Under the pieces are notes generated by a model that worked only from the letters and a program-made list of their open reading frames with translations, was not told where the DNA came from and did not search any database. A program made the translations under genes and the position numbers. Of a stretch of 20,769 nt of DNA, positions 14,238 to 20,769 are shown piece after piece. The first letter of the stretch is position 1; every line of letters starts with the position of its first letter. The stretch is from JBDZUZ01 sp040255445 (GTDB lineage Bacteria; Planctomycetota; Phycisphaerae; Phycisphaerales; UBA1924). The stretch covers positions 1-20,769 of the forward strand of contig JBDZUZ010000061.1 in the NCBI GenBank assembly GCA_040255445.1, in the 5' to 3' direction.

Positions 14238-16444
14238 TGTGCACCCTCCGAATCAGTGCGGGAGGCGGTCCAGCGCGAGCGGACCGAGCGCATCATGACA
14301 CCCGCGGCTTCCGCAGCGCGGCGGCGGACACGGGCATCGTCGTCGTGCCGCGCGAGTTCCTCAACGCGGGCGAGCATCTCCGCCCAGCGTTCACCCAGCA
14401 CGCCGCGGGCCGCGGGGCCGGTGCAGCGTGCGGCCAGCCAGGCGCCGGCGAGGCGGTGCATCGAGCGGTCGTCGCCGAGCATGGAAGCGAGCGATTCGGC
14501 GGCATCGGCGGCGGCGCTGCCCGCAACGCGCGGCTCAACCGCGGGGTCCGAGCACCGGATCACCGCGCGGAGCGCGTTGGCGCGGACGCGGTGGTGCGGA
14601 TCGTGCTTGAGTTCGAGGATCGCTGCGGGCGGTGTCTCGTGGTTGCCAGCGCGTTCGATCGCCTCGACGGTGTTGGCTCGGACACGCGCATCGCTGTGCG
14701 GCAGGCCGGTCCGGGTGAGTTCATCCGGCGACACGAGCCCTGCCTCGCCCAGCGCCGCGACCGCGCTCGCGACCAGTCGAGCATCGAGGGTCGCATCCGC
14801 CGCGATCGCACGGACCTGCTCCTCGATGAGATTGATGATCGTGAGCCGCCGCGCCAGCATCAGCATGCTGAGCCGGCGGGCGGGGTCGCCGCTGGTTACG
14901 AGGTCGATCATCCGATCTGTGAACGCGGGCGCATCCGCCGCGAGCGCGCGGCGGGCGGCCAGCCGACCGGCAACAGTCTCGGGGTTGCAGGTGTCCCAGT
15001 CCGCGGCCGGGGCCGACTCGATGTCCTGGCTTGCCCAGGCGCGCACTGTCGGGTGCGGCGATACCGCGAGGTGACGCACCAGCCGCTGGCGGTGCTGTTC
15101 CGCGGCGGGACGCTCGCGGCGGGCGCTGGTCAGTGTGCCGCCGGCGGACCATGCGGCGTACGCAGAGCGGGCGATCGCGACATCACCGTCGAGACAGAAT
15201 TCGGCGAGCCCGGCGGGCGTGGTGCCGCGGACCGAGGCGTGCCGGACCATGGGCTCGGGGTCGGCCAGGAGCGGCTCGAGCGCAAGCTTGCGGGTGGCGA
15301 GGTCGCACCCGGTCGCGGCGATGAAGCGCGGGGCCATGCGGCGGAGACTGGGACCCATAGCGAGCAGAAGCGCGGGGGGCGGGACCGCCGCGTTCGCGGG
15401 GATGCTCGGTGTGGAGCCGCCGCGGTCGGCGCGGATCTTGACGGCCGCGAGCCGCTGTGCGCGGGCGGGCCGCTCGACCAGATGCGCGCTCGCGATGACC
15501 GCGGCGTGTTCGCCCAGTGTCGCGGCCTTTGCGAGACGGTCGACGGCCGGCTGCGCCCAGCCTTCCCGCGGCAGCCATTCGAAGGCTCGGAGCCGGGCCA
15601 GGGGGGTCTTGGACCAGCGGACGAGCCCGACGAGCGCGGCGTGCGTGCCGCCCCCGCCGCGTCTGAACCACTCAACCAGCGGGTCCTGCTGGCGGAGCAC
15701 GGCGGGGTCGAGCAGAAAGAGCGCGGCGTGGAGCACGCCGCGGCGGCGGTGCTGGGGGAAGGAAGTGATGGCCTGTGCGAGCGCGGCGTGGAGCCTGGCG
15801 TGGCCTCCAGAGACAGCGCGGGGGAGCGTTACCGCCGCATCGGACCCGTCGGCGAGCCGGCCGGCGGTCCGACCGGTGGTTGGATCGCCGGCGATGTCGA
15901 GCGCAGCGCCGGGCATGATCGGTGCGAGGCGGTCGTGCGCGATGCGGGCGGAGAGGAGGAGGAAGGCACGCTCCGCCGCGTCGGCGACACCGCCGGAGTC
16001 GGGGCTGGCGAGGATGGCGCGCGCGAGCAGCGGGACGAGTTCGAGATCACCAAGCTCGGTGATGGCAAGCGCGGCTTCGCGGCAGAACTGTTCACTGCCC
16101 GGCGTGTCTGCATCGAGTGCGATGGCGCGGCCCCACCGGCCGGCGCCGATCGCGTGCGCCGCCTCGCGGGCCTGCGGCGGGAGGATCGACCAGCGGGCGA
16201 TGATGAGCCGGAGCGCTTCGTCGGCGAGCTTCTCGGACCGTTCGCGGCGGCGTCGCGTCGAAAAGAACGCGATGCGGCGAACCGCGGTGCTGGGCGCCTC
16301 GAAGGTTGGAGACACCGCGAGTTCGAGGAGCTCGGGCGCGAGGAGCACGGCCTCTTCGCGCGAGCAGACCTCGAGCGCTGCGCCGAGCGCCACGATGCGC
16401 TGGACGGCGGGCAGGCGACGCAGCAGAGCCACGCGTTCCGCCAT
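14234..16444 (-). CDS. Large HEAT-repeat protein (unknown function)
   Basis: This 736-residue, alanine- and arginine-rich, all-helical protein has no signal peptide or membrane segment. HEAT/PBS-lyase-like repeats are clearest towards the C-terminus: 'SDARVRANTVEAIERAG', 'PHHRVRANALRAVIRC', 'RSMHRLAGAWLAARC' and 'DDDARVRRRAAEAAGVM'. More diverged copies lie earlier ('PEPMVRHASVRG', 'PHPTVRAWASQDI', 'GDPARRLSMLMLARR'). Such solenoids serve as protein-docking scaffolds; no enzymatic motif is visible. ATG 16444 was chosen because the frame upstream to an alternative ATG at 16546 encodes an unconvincing Pro/Arg stretch. Neither start has a Shine-Dalgarno. The small membrane protein at 13824 overlaps its stop and may tether it to the membrane. 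Confidence 0.82.
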   Translation of the reverse strand: MAERVALLRRLPAVQRIVALGAALEVCSREEAVLLAPELLELAVSPTFEAPSTAVRRIAFFSTRRRRERSEKLADEALRLIIARWSILPPQAREAAHAIGAGRWGRAIALDADTPGSEQFCREAALAITELGDLELVPLLARAILASPDSGGVADAAERAFLLLSARIAHDRLAPIMPGAALDIAGDPTTGRTAGRLADGSDAAVTLPRAVSGGHARLHAALAQAITSFPQHRRRGVLHAALFLLDPAVLRQQDPLVEWFRRGGGGTHAALVGLVRWSKTPLARLRAFEWLPREGWAQPAVDRLAKAATLGEHAAVIASAHLVERPARAQRLAAVKIRADRGGSTPSIPANAAVPPPALLLAMGPSLRRMAPRFIAATGCDLATRKLALEPLLADPEPMVRHASVRGTTPAGLAEFCLDGDVAIARSAYAAWSAGGTLTSARRERPAAEQHRQRLVRHLAVSPHPTVRAWASQDIESAPAADWDTCNPETVAGRLAARRALAADAPAFTDRMIDLVTSGDPARRLSMLMLARRLTIINLIEEQVRAIAADATLDARLVASAVAALGEAGLVSPDELTRTGLPHSDARVRANTVEAIERAGNHETPPAAILELKHDPHHRVRANALRAVIRCSDPAVEPRVAGSAAADAAESLASMLGDDRSMHRLAGAWLAARCTGPAARGVLGERWAEMLARVEELARHDDDARVRRRAAEAAGVMMRSVRSRWTASRTDSEGAQ

Positions 16445-16828
16445 GGGCGGGAAGGGTCTAGCAGCGCTGCGGGGGGGGCGAGCGGTCACGAGTGTTGCGG
16501 TCCGGCGAGGAGGATTGCCGAGGAATGAGTCACAGGTTGTCCACATCGAATCAGATTTTGCTACCTATTGTGGCCGGACAGAGTACCATGCTAGATGTTG
16601 TGGGCAGGTAGGCGGCCATGGCCGATCGGCTCAGAAAGGGTGCCCACGAGGGTGGGTGAAACTTCTCTGAAATCGGTCGGACTGGCCTTGGAGCGTTGAT
16701 TCCGGCCGTAGGCCGGCTAAGACAATGGCCTTCGTTGCAGCCCCGGGGAGCGTTGGGGGAGAACGCCCACGGGAACCACGATGCCGGCGGTCCGAGATCA
16801 GACCGTCGCAGAACGGGAAGACAGCCCG
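16445..16828 (+). other. Intergenic region: AT-rich promoter area and long leader of the DUF2617-like gene
   Basis: This 384-bp stretch has no convincing gene. 16537-16600 is clearly AT-richer than the rest of the window and holds the likely divergent promoters. A single DnaA-box-like TTGTCCACA occurs at 16537-16545. Downstream, about 230 nt before ATG 16829 contain hairpins CCCAC/GTGGG (16643-16656) and CCGGCC-GTA-GGCCGG (16702-16716). I recognise no riboswitch family in it. Confidence 0.5.
16568..16597 (+). promoter_or_regulatory. Possible promoter for the DUF2617-like gene
   Basis: TTGTGG (16568-16573) and TAGATG (16592-16597) are 18 bp apart within the AT-rich patch. A start near 16604 would give a leader of about 225 nt. 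The match to sigma70 boxes is weak. Confidence 0.3.
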
Positions 16829-17383
16829 ATGAACACCCCCGCGAAACCGAACAGTCTCCAGACCTATCAAGTCATCCTCTACAACCGGGCGCTTCACCCC
16901 GAGTTCTTCCCCCTCAAAGCCCGCAAGGTCTTCAAGCGGCCGGGGTACGAGCTGGAGGCCTGGATCATGCCCGGGTCGCACTTGCTGCGGTTCGAGCACG
17001 GCTCAGTCTGTGCCAGCGAGCTCATGACAGATCAAGAGAAGAACCTTCCCGCCAACGGGATCGTCACGGCGTTCCTCTGTGCCGGGGAGCGCGATTACGA
17101 GTACACCTTCCCCAAGGCGAAGGTGACCTACATGTGCACGGTGCAGACCGAGACCCTCTCGGAGAACCTGTACTCGGCGACCTACAACGAGATCATGCAG
17201 GCGTCGCAGCACTCGATGGCGGTGGCTCACCGCTGGGCGGACGAGACCGGGCCCTGTCTGAGTGTTGTCGAAGTCGAGCCGCAGAGCGGCGAGGTGCACT
17301 GCCACGCCTACCACATGCTGGCGGCTCAGGGGCTCGTCGTGCGGACGCAGGCGATCTTCGAGGTCGGCGGCCCGCTGCGGTAA
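16829..17383 (+). CDS. DUF2617-like protein (unknown function)
   Basis: This is a 184-residue soluble protein without signal or membrane segments. The layout 'YQVILYNRALHPEFFPLKARKVF', 'GYELEAWIMPGSHLLRFEHG', 'LCAGERDYEYTF', 'VTYMCTVQTETLSENLYSATYNEI' resembles planctomycete DUF2617-type proteins (LHPExF, a central GH, RGER/AGER, then a YxxxxQ strand), but this is recognition by pattern and not certain. No catalytic motif is evident. ATG 16829 has GGGAAG (16815-16820) at 8 nt spacing; ATG 16781 in the same frame is a weaker alternative. The gene stands alone: it has its own promoter area and a strong intrinsic terminator 43 bp after its stop. Confidence 0.72.
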   Translation: MNTPAKPNSLQTYQVILYNRALHPEFFPLKARKVFKRPGYELEAWIMPGSHLLRFEHGSVCASELMTDQEKNLPANGIVTAFLCAGERDYEYTFPKAKVTYMCTVQTETLSENLYSATYNEIMQASQHSMAVAHRWADETGPCLSVVEVEPQSGEVHCHAYHMLAAQGLVVRTQAIFEVGGPLR

Positions 17384-17425
17384 TGCGGGCGGCGGAACGC
17401 GGCTCCACATGGTGAATGGACCTTC

Positions 17426-17452
17426 AAGGCCCCGCCTCCCGGCGGGGCCTTT
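17426..17452 (+). terminator. Intrinsic terminator after the DUF2617-like gene
   Basis: AAGGCCCCGCC (17426-17436) and GGCGGGGCCTT (17441-17451) form an 11-bp GC-rich stem with tetraloop TCCC. A short T-rich run (TTTGCTT) follows. It lies 43 bp after the stop at 17383. Confidence 0.88.
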
Positions 17453-17456
17453 GCTT

Positions 17457-17756
17457 GCGCACCGTCACCGCCCCACCGACGGGGGCCTACCATCATCGCG
17501 ATGGAACGGCAGCACCGCGCTTCTCGCGCCCGCATGATCCGAATTTGACGGCCCCGCCCGCGTGACCGGTTGCTGACCGGGGAGCGGGCCGGGGCGTTGT
17601 GCGTTCCCGCGGCGGTTGCCGCATCTCTCCCAGAAATCAGTGTCAGGATCGGCCGCGACCCGGCCGGTCGTACCATCCGCGACATTCCCGGCGCGGACGG
17701 CCCGAGCAGCGGCCGCCCGTGCTGGCGACACAGACCAGCGACAGAGACCAAGTCCC
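17457..17756 (+). other. Leader/intergenic region upstream of ileS
   Basis: These 300 bp between the terminator and ileS contain no convincing protein gene. The dominant structure is a long GC-rich hairpin at 17551-17595 (GCCCCGCCCGC pairing with GCGGGCCGGGGC, one bulge, inner CCGG/CCGG), possibly a leader hairpin or attenuator without T-tract. Upstream of it, 17506-17519 (ACGGCAGCACCGCG) resembles loosely the T-box antiterminator consensus, probably by chance. A TACCAT at 17671-17676 is a possible -10 box without a good -35. Confidence 0.45.
17551..17595 (+). other. Strong hairpin in the ileS leader
   Basis: The outer stem 17551-17561 / 17584-17595 pairs with a single bulged base. The inner stem CCGG 17566-17569 / 17577-17580 encloses the 7-nt loop TTGCTGA. 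No U-run follows (GTTGTG), so a plain intrinsic terminator is unlikely. Confidence 0.5.
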
Positions 17757-20700
17757 ATGAGCAATCAACAGTCCGCCCAGCCCGACACCAAGCCGACCGA
17801 GCCGAAGACCGAGAAGGAAGGCAAGTCCCGCTACCGGTCGACCCTGAACCTGCCGCAGACGGCCTTCCCAATGAAGGCGAGCCTGGTGCAGAATGAGCCC
17901 GCTTCGCTGAAACGCTGGGCGAAGATCGGGCTGTACGAGACCGTGCGGAAGGAACGGGCGGGCCGGCCGCGGTTCGTGTTCCACGATGGGCCGCCCTATG
18001 CGAACGGGTCGATCCACCTCGGGCACATGATGAACAAGTGCCTGAAGGATTTCGTCGTCCGCAGCAAGACGATGCAGGGGATGGACTGCCCGTTCGTGCC
18101 GGGGTGGGACTGCCACGGTCTGCCCATCGAGCACAAGGTGATGACCGAACTGGTCGAGGCGGGCAAACTCGAGAAGCTGCTGAGCCTGGAGGAATCGACG
18201 CGGCGGATGGCGGTGCGGCGGGAGTGCCAGAAGTACGCGGAGAAGTTCCACAAGCTGCACACGCAGCAGATGACACGGCTCCTGACACTGGCGGATTACG
18301 ACAACCCGTACCTCACGATGCAGCCGGCGTTCGAAGGGGCGACGATGGAGGTGCTGGCCGCGCTGCTCGAGCAGGGGCTGGTGTACCGCGCGGTCAAGCC
18401 CGTGCACTGGTCGATCGCGAACGAGACAGCGCTGGCGGAGGCGGAGCTCGAATACTACGACCGGGAGGACCTCTCGGTGTATGTGGACTTTGAGGCGCTC
18501 GATGCCGAGGCGGTGTACGACGCGTTTGGGTTGCCGCCGCATGGCGATGAGGACGAGGACGAAGAGGAAGGCGCTGAGACCGCGGTAGGTGGGCCCGCGA
18601 AGCGGCCGCACCAGAAGCCCAGCTTCATGATCTGGACCACGACGCCGTGGACGCTCCCGGCGAACGTCGCTGTGGCGGTGCATCCGGACACCGAGTACGC
18701 GCTGGTGCGGGTCGATGGCAACATCACGGTGATGGCGAGCGCGCTGGTCGAAAAGGTCGCGAAGCTCGCGGGTGCCGAGGATGTCGCGGTGCTGGGCACC
18801 GCACCGGGCAGCGAGCTGCAGGGGCTGCGGTACAAGCATCCGTTCGTCACTGAGCAGCCGGCGTGCGCCCTGGGGCAGGAGATCCCCGAGGGGCGCTGCT
18901 GGTCGGTGGTCACCGCGGACTACGTCACGCTCGAGGACGGCACGGGCCTGGTGCACACCGCGCCCGGGCACGGCGCTGAGGACTACCAGACCGGCCTCAA
19001 GCACACGCTCCCGGTCTATTGCCCGGTGATGGGCAACGGCGCGTACGACCCGACCGTGCCCGAGTGGCTCCGCGGCGTCGATATCTGGAAGGCCAACGAG
19101 GCGATCGCCAAGCGGCTCCGCGAGAGCGGACACATGTTCCACGATCACCGCTTCACGCACAGCTACCCGCACGACTGGCGGAGCAAGACGCCGGTGATCT
19201 TCCGCTGCACGGAGCAGTGGTTCATCGGCGTTGATCGTGCGACAGCGCGGGACGGTAAGTCGCTGCGCGAGCTCGCGCTCGGGGCTGTCGAGCCGACCGG
19301 GGCTGATGCAAAGATCAAGTTCGTCCCCGAGTGGGGCCGCAACCGCATGCGCGGCATGCTGGAATCGCGGCCGGACTGGTGCATCTCGCGGCAGCGGTCC
19401 TGGGGCCTGCCGATCCCGGCGTTCTTCTGGAAGAAGAGCGGCGGGGCGCAGGGCGGCGCGGTCGAGTGCCTGATGACGCCGGCCTCGGTGCGGGCGGTGG
19501 CGAAGGTTGTGCGCGCCAAGGGCAGCGATGCGTGGTTCACCATGCCCGCCGCGGAACTGCTGGCGGATTACGACCCCGCGGCGGACAAGGATGCGCCCAA
19601 GGGCCTGACCCGCGCGGACCTCGCGAATCTCACGAAGGGGCCCGACATTCTCGATGTCTGGTTCGAATCGGGCTCATCGTGGAACTCGGTGATGCGTGAG
19701 CGGTCGGGCGGGGCCGACTTCCCGGTCGACCTCTATCTGGAAGGCTCCGACCAGCACCGCGGCTGGTTCCAGACCTCGCTCCTGCCCAGCCTGGGCATGA
19801 TGGGGAGGCCCCCCTTCAAGACCGTGCTCACGCACGGCTTCATGGTCGGCAAGGACGGCGCCAAGCTCAGCAAGAGCAAGGGCGACACGATCGAGGCGCT
19901 CTTCAACGACTACGGCAGCGATGTGCTGCGGTGGTGGACGAGTTCGCTCGCGTACGAGAACGATGTGAAGGTCGACCGCGACTTCTTCGATGTCGCCGGC
20001 GAGGGGTACCGCAAGGTCCGCAACACGCTGCGCTTCATGCTCAGCAACCTGGGCGACTTCGACCCCGCGGCCTACACCGGCAAGCTCGCGGATCTGCCGG
20101 CGACCTCGATCGATGCGTGGATCCTCGGCGAATACAACGCGCTCGCGAAGGCGGTGATCGATGCGTACAACGCCTTCGACTTCCGCGGGGCGCACCAGGA
20201 GCTGTACAACTTCTGCAACGACACGCTCTCGGCGGTGTATCTCGCCGCAGTGAAGGACCGGCTCTACTGCGACAAGGCGGATGCGCTGCGGCGGCGCCGC
20301 ACGCAGGCGACGCTCTGGCATCTGACCGATGGCCTCTGTCGCCTGCTGGCGCCGGTGCTTTGCCACACGGCCGATGAGGCGTGGCGGGCGCTGCACAAGG
20401 CGGGGAATGACGATCCGCGGTGCGTGCACACGCAGGAGTTCATCGCTTCGTTTCCGGTGAACCCCGCCTTGTCTTGGGGTGCGGTGATGATGCTGCGGGA
20501 GAAGGCCCTCTTGGAGCTCGAGCGTTCCAAGAAGGAGAAGGGCATTGAGAACCCGCTGGACGCACAGGTGACTTTGCCAACCTCGGGCGGCAAGCTTGAG
20601 AAGTTTGATCGGGCTCTCTCCGAGTTCGATCGTACAGATCTGGCCGACCTGCTGGGCGTTTCGCGTGTGAGCGTCGGCGGCGACTCGATCACCGTGCAGG

Positions 20701-20769
20701 ACTTGCGCGATCAGCCCCGCTGCGAGCGGAGTTGGAAGCGCGATGGAACGGTGAAGGAGCGGTCCGATG
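17757..20769 (+). CDS. ileS: Isoleucyl-tRNA synthetase (3' partial)
   Basis: This class I synthetase charges tRNA-Ile and edits valine. The 1004 visible residues show the HIGH box as HLGH (87-90, 'PPYANGSIHLGHMMNK'), 'GWDCHGLPIE', the editing-domain threonines 'TTTPWTLPAN' (294-), the editing loop 'GTGLVHTAPGHGAEDY', 'WCISRQRSWGLPIP', 'DVWFESGSSW', 'GSDQHRGWF' and the KMSKS loop as KLSKS (703-707). An acidic insertion (about residues 262-285, 'HGDEDEDEEEGAE') interrupts the start of the CP1 editing domain. In the C-terminal zinc region the usual CERCW reads CERSW (Cys989, Ser992). ATG 17757 gives a polar 25-residue leader before 'YRSTLNLPQTAFPMKA'. The gene runs out of the window at GAT-G. 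Confidence 0.97.
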   Translation, partial: MSNQQSAQPDTKPTEPKTEKEGKSRYRSTLNLPQTAFPMKASLVQNEPASLKRWAKIGLYETVRKERAGRPRFVFHDGPPYANGSIHLGHMMNKCLKDFVVRSKTMQGMDCPFVPGWDCHGLPIEHKVMTELVEAGKLEKLLSLEESTRRMAVRRECQKYAEKFHKLHTQQMTRLLTLADYDNPYLTMQPAFEGATMEVLAALLEQGLVYRAVKPVHWSIANETALAEAELEYYDREDLSVYVDFEALDAEAVYDAFGLPPHGDEDEDEEEGAETAVGGPAKRPHQKPSFMIWTTTPWTLPANVAVAVHPDTEYALVRVDGNITVMASALVEKVAKLAGAEDVAVLGTAPGSELQGLRYKHPFVTEQPACALGQEIPEGRCWSVVTADYVTLEDGTGLVHTAPGHGAEDYQTGLKHTLPVYCPVMGNGAYDPTVPEWLRGVDIWKANEAIAKRLRESGHMFHDHRFTHSYPHDWRSKTPVIFRCTEQWFIGVDRATARDGKSLRELALGAVEPTGADAKIKFVPEWGRNRMRGMLESRPDWCISRQRSWGLPIPAFFWKKSGGAQGGAVECLMTPASVRAVAKVVRAKGSDAWFTMPAAELLADYDPAADKDAPKGLTRADLANLTKGPDILDVWFESGSSWNSVMRERSGGADFPVDLYLEGSDQHRGWFQTSLLPSLGMMGRPPFKTVLTHGFMVGKDGAKLSKSKGDTIEALFNDYGSDVLRWWTSSLAYENDVKVDRDFFDVAGEGYRKVRNTLRFMLSNLGDFDPAAYTGKLADLPATSIDAWILGEYNALAKAVIDAYNAFDFRGAHQELYNFCNDTLSAVYLAAVKDRLYCDKADALRRRRTQATLWHLTDGLCRLLAPVLCHTADEAWRALHKAGNDDPRCVHTQEFIASFPVNPALSWGAVMMLREKALLELERSKKEKGIENPLDAQVTLPTSGGKLEKFDRALSEFDRTDLADLLGVSRVSVGGDSITVQDLRDQPRCERSWKRDGTVKERSD

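Noticed and set aside
16537..16545. TTGTCCACA resembling a DnaA box in an AT-rich patch, suggesting a replication origin
   Set aside because: Only one such box is seen, with no dnaA, dnaN or gyrB nearby and no box cluster.
14345..16670. Two long plus-strand open frames opposite the HEAT-repeat gene
   Set aside because: Their composition is Gly/Arg/Ser-rich with no motifs, while the minus strand has HEAT-like helical repeats and a coupled downstream gene.

Overview
The window is a GC-rich bacterial chromosomal segment. No rRNA or tRNA gene was seen. Several features suggest a planctomycete, probably of the Phycisphaerae: third codon positions saturated with G/C, many genes without a Shine-Dalgarno sequence, a kinase-type beta-propeller tail, a CxxCGY zinc-ribbon membrane protein, a DUF2617-like protein and pseudopilin-like domains outside secretion operons. 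The taxonomy is inferred from gene style, not from a marker gene. All 14 complete protein genes look intact; two more are cut by the window edges.

Layout. 1-535: tail of a TolB/WD40-like propeller protein, probably the end of a Ser/Thr kinase. 536-973: an unusual palindromic element (558-903) made of three successive stem-loops and bounded by a perfect long inverted repeat, followed by the promoter/operator area of a TetR regulator. 974-4146: a TetR (CecR/CerR type) - ABC ATPase - NodT-type outer-membrane lipoprotein group that resembles an efflux operon but lacks the permease and adaptor. 4185-6258 (minus): Obg GTPase, a PilZ protein and a Fur-family regulator without structural-zinc cysteines. 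6356-8654 (plus): a zinc-ribbon membrane protein and an MFS exporter. 8757-10052: IspG of the MEP isoprenoid pathway.

10104-13816 is the most accessory-looking part. Two paralogous alpha/beta hydrolases, one a lipoprotein and one apparently cytosolic, flank a heptamer tandem repeat, an orphan HicB-type antitoxin, a perfect 13-bp hairpin and a secreted TraB/GumN-like protein. That last protein carries what looks like the calcium-binding C-terminal domain of the type II secretion pseudopilin GspG, inserted inside the TraB fold. 13824-16444 (minus): a large HEAT-repeat protein translationally coupled to a small membrane-anchored protein. 16445-16828: an AT-rich promoter area and a long leader for a DUF2617-like gene (16829-17383), which ends in a textbook intrinsic terminator. 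17457-17756: structured leader of ileS. 17757-20769: isoleucyl-tRNA synthetase, cut by the window end, with a Cys-to-Ser change in its C-terminal zinc knuckle.

The best candidates for something undescribed are the TraB/GspG chimera and the palindromic element at 558-903, whose stems show paired compensatory base changes. The efflux genes probably act with a permease and adaptor encoded elsewhere. The remaining housekeeping genes (obg, ispG, ileS) are scattered singly, as is common in planctomycete genomes.
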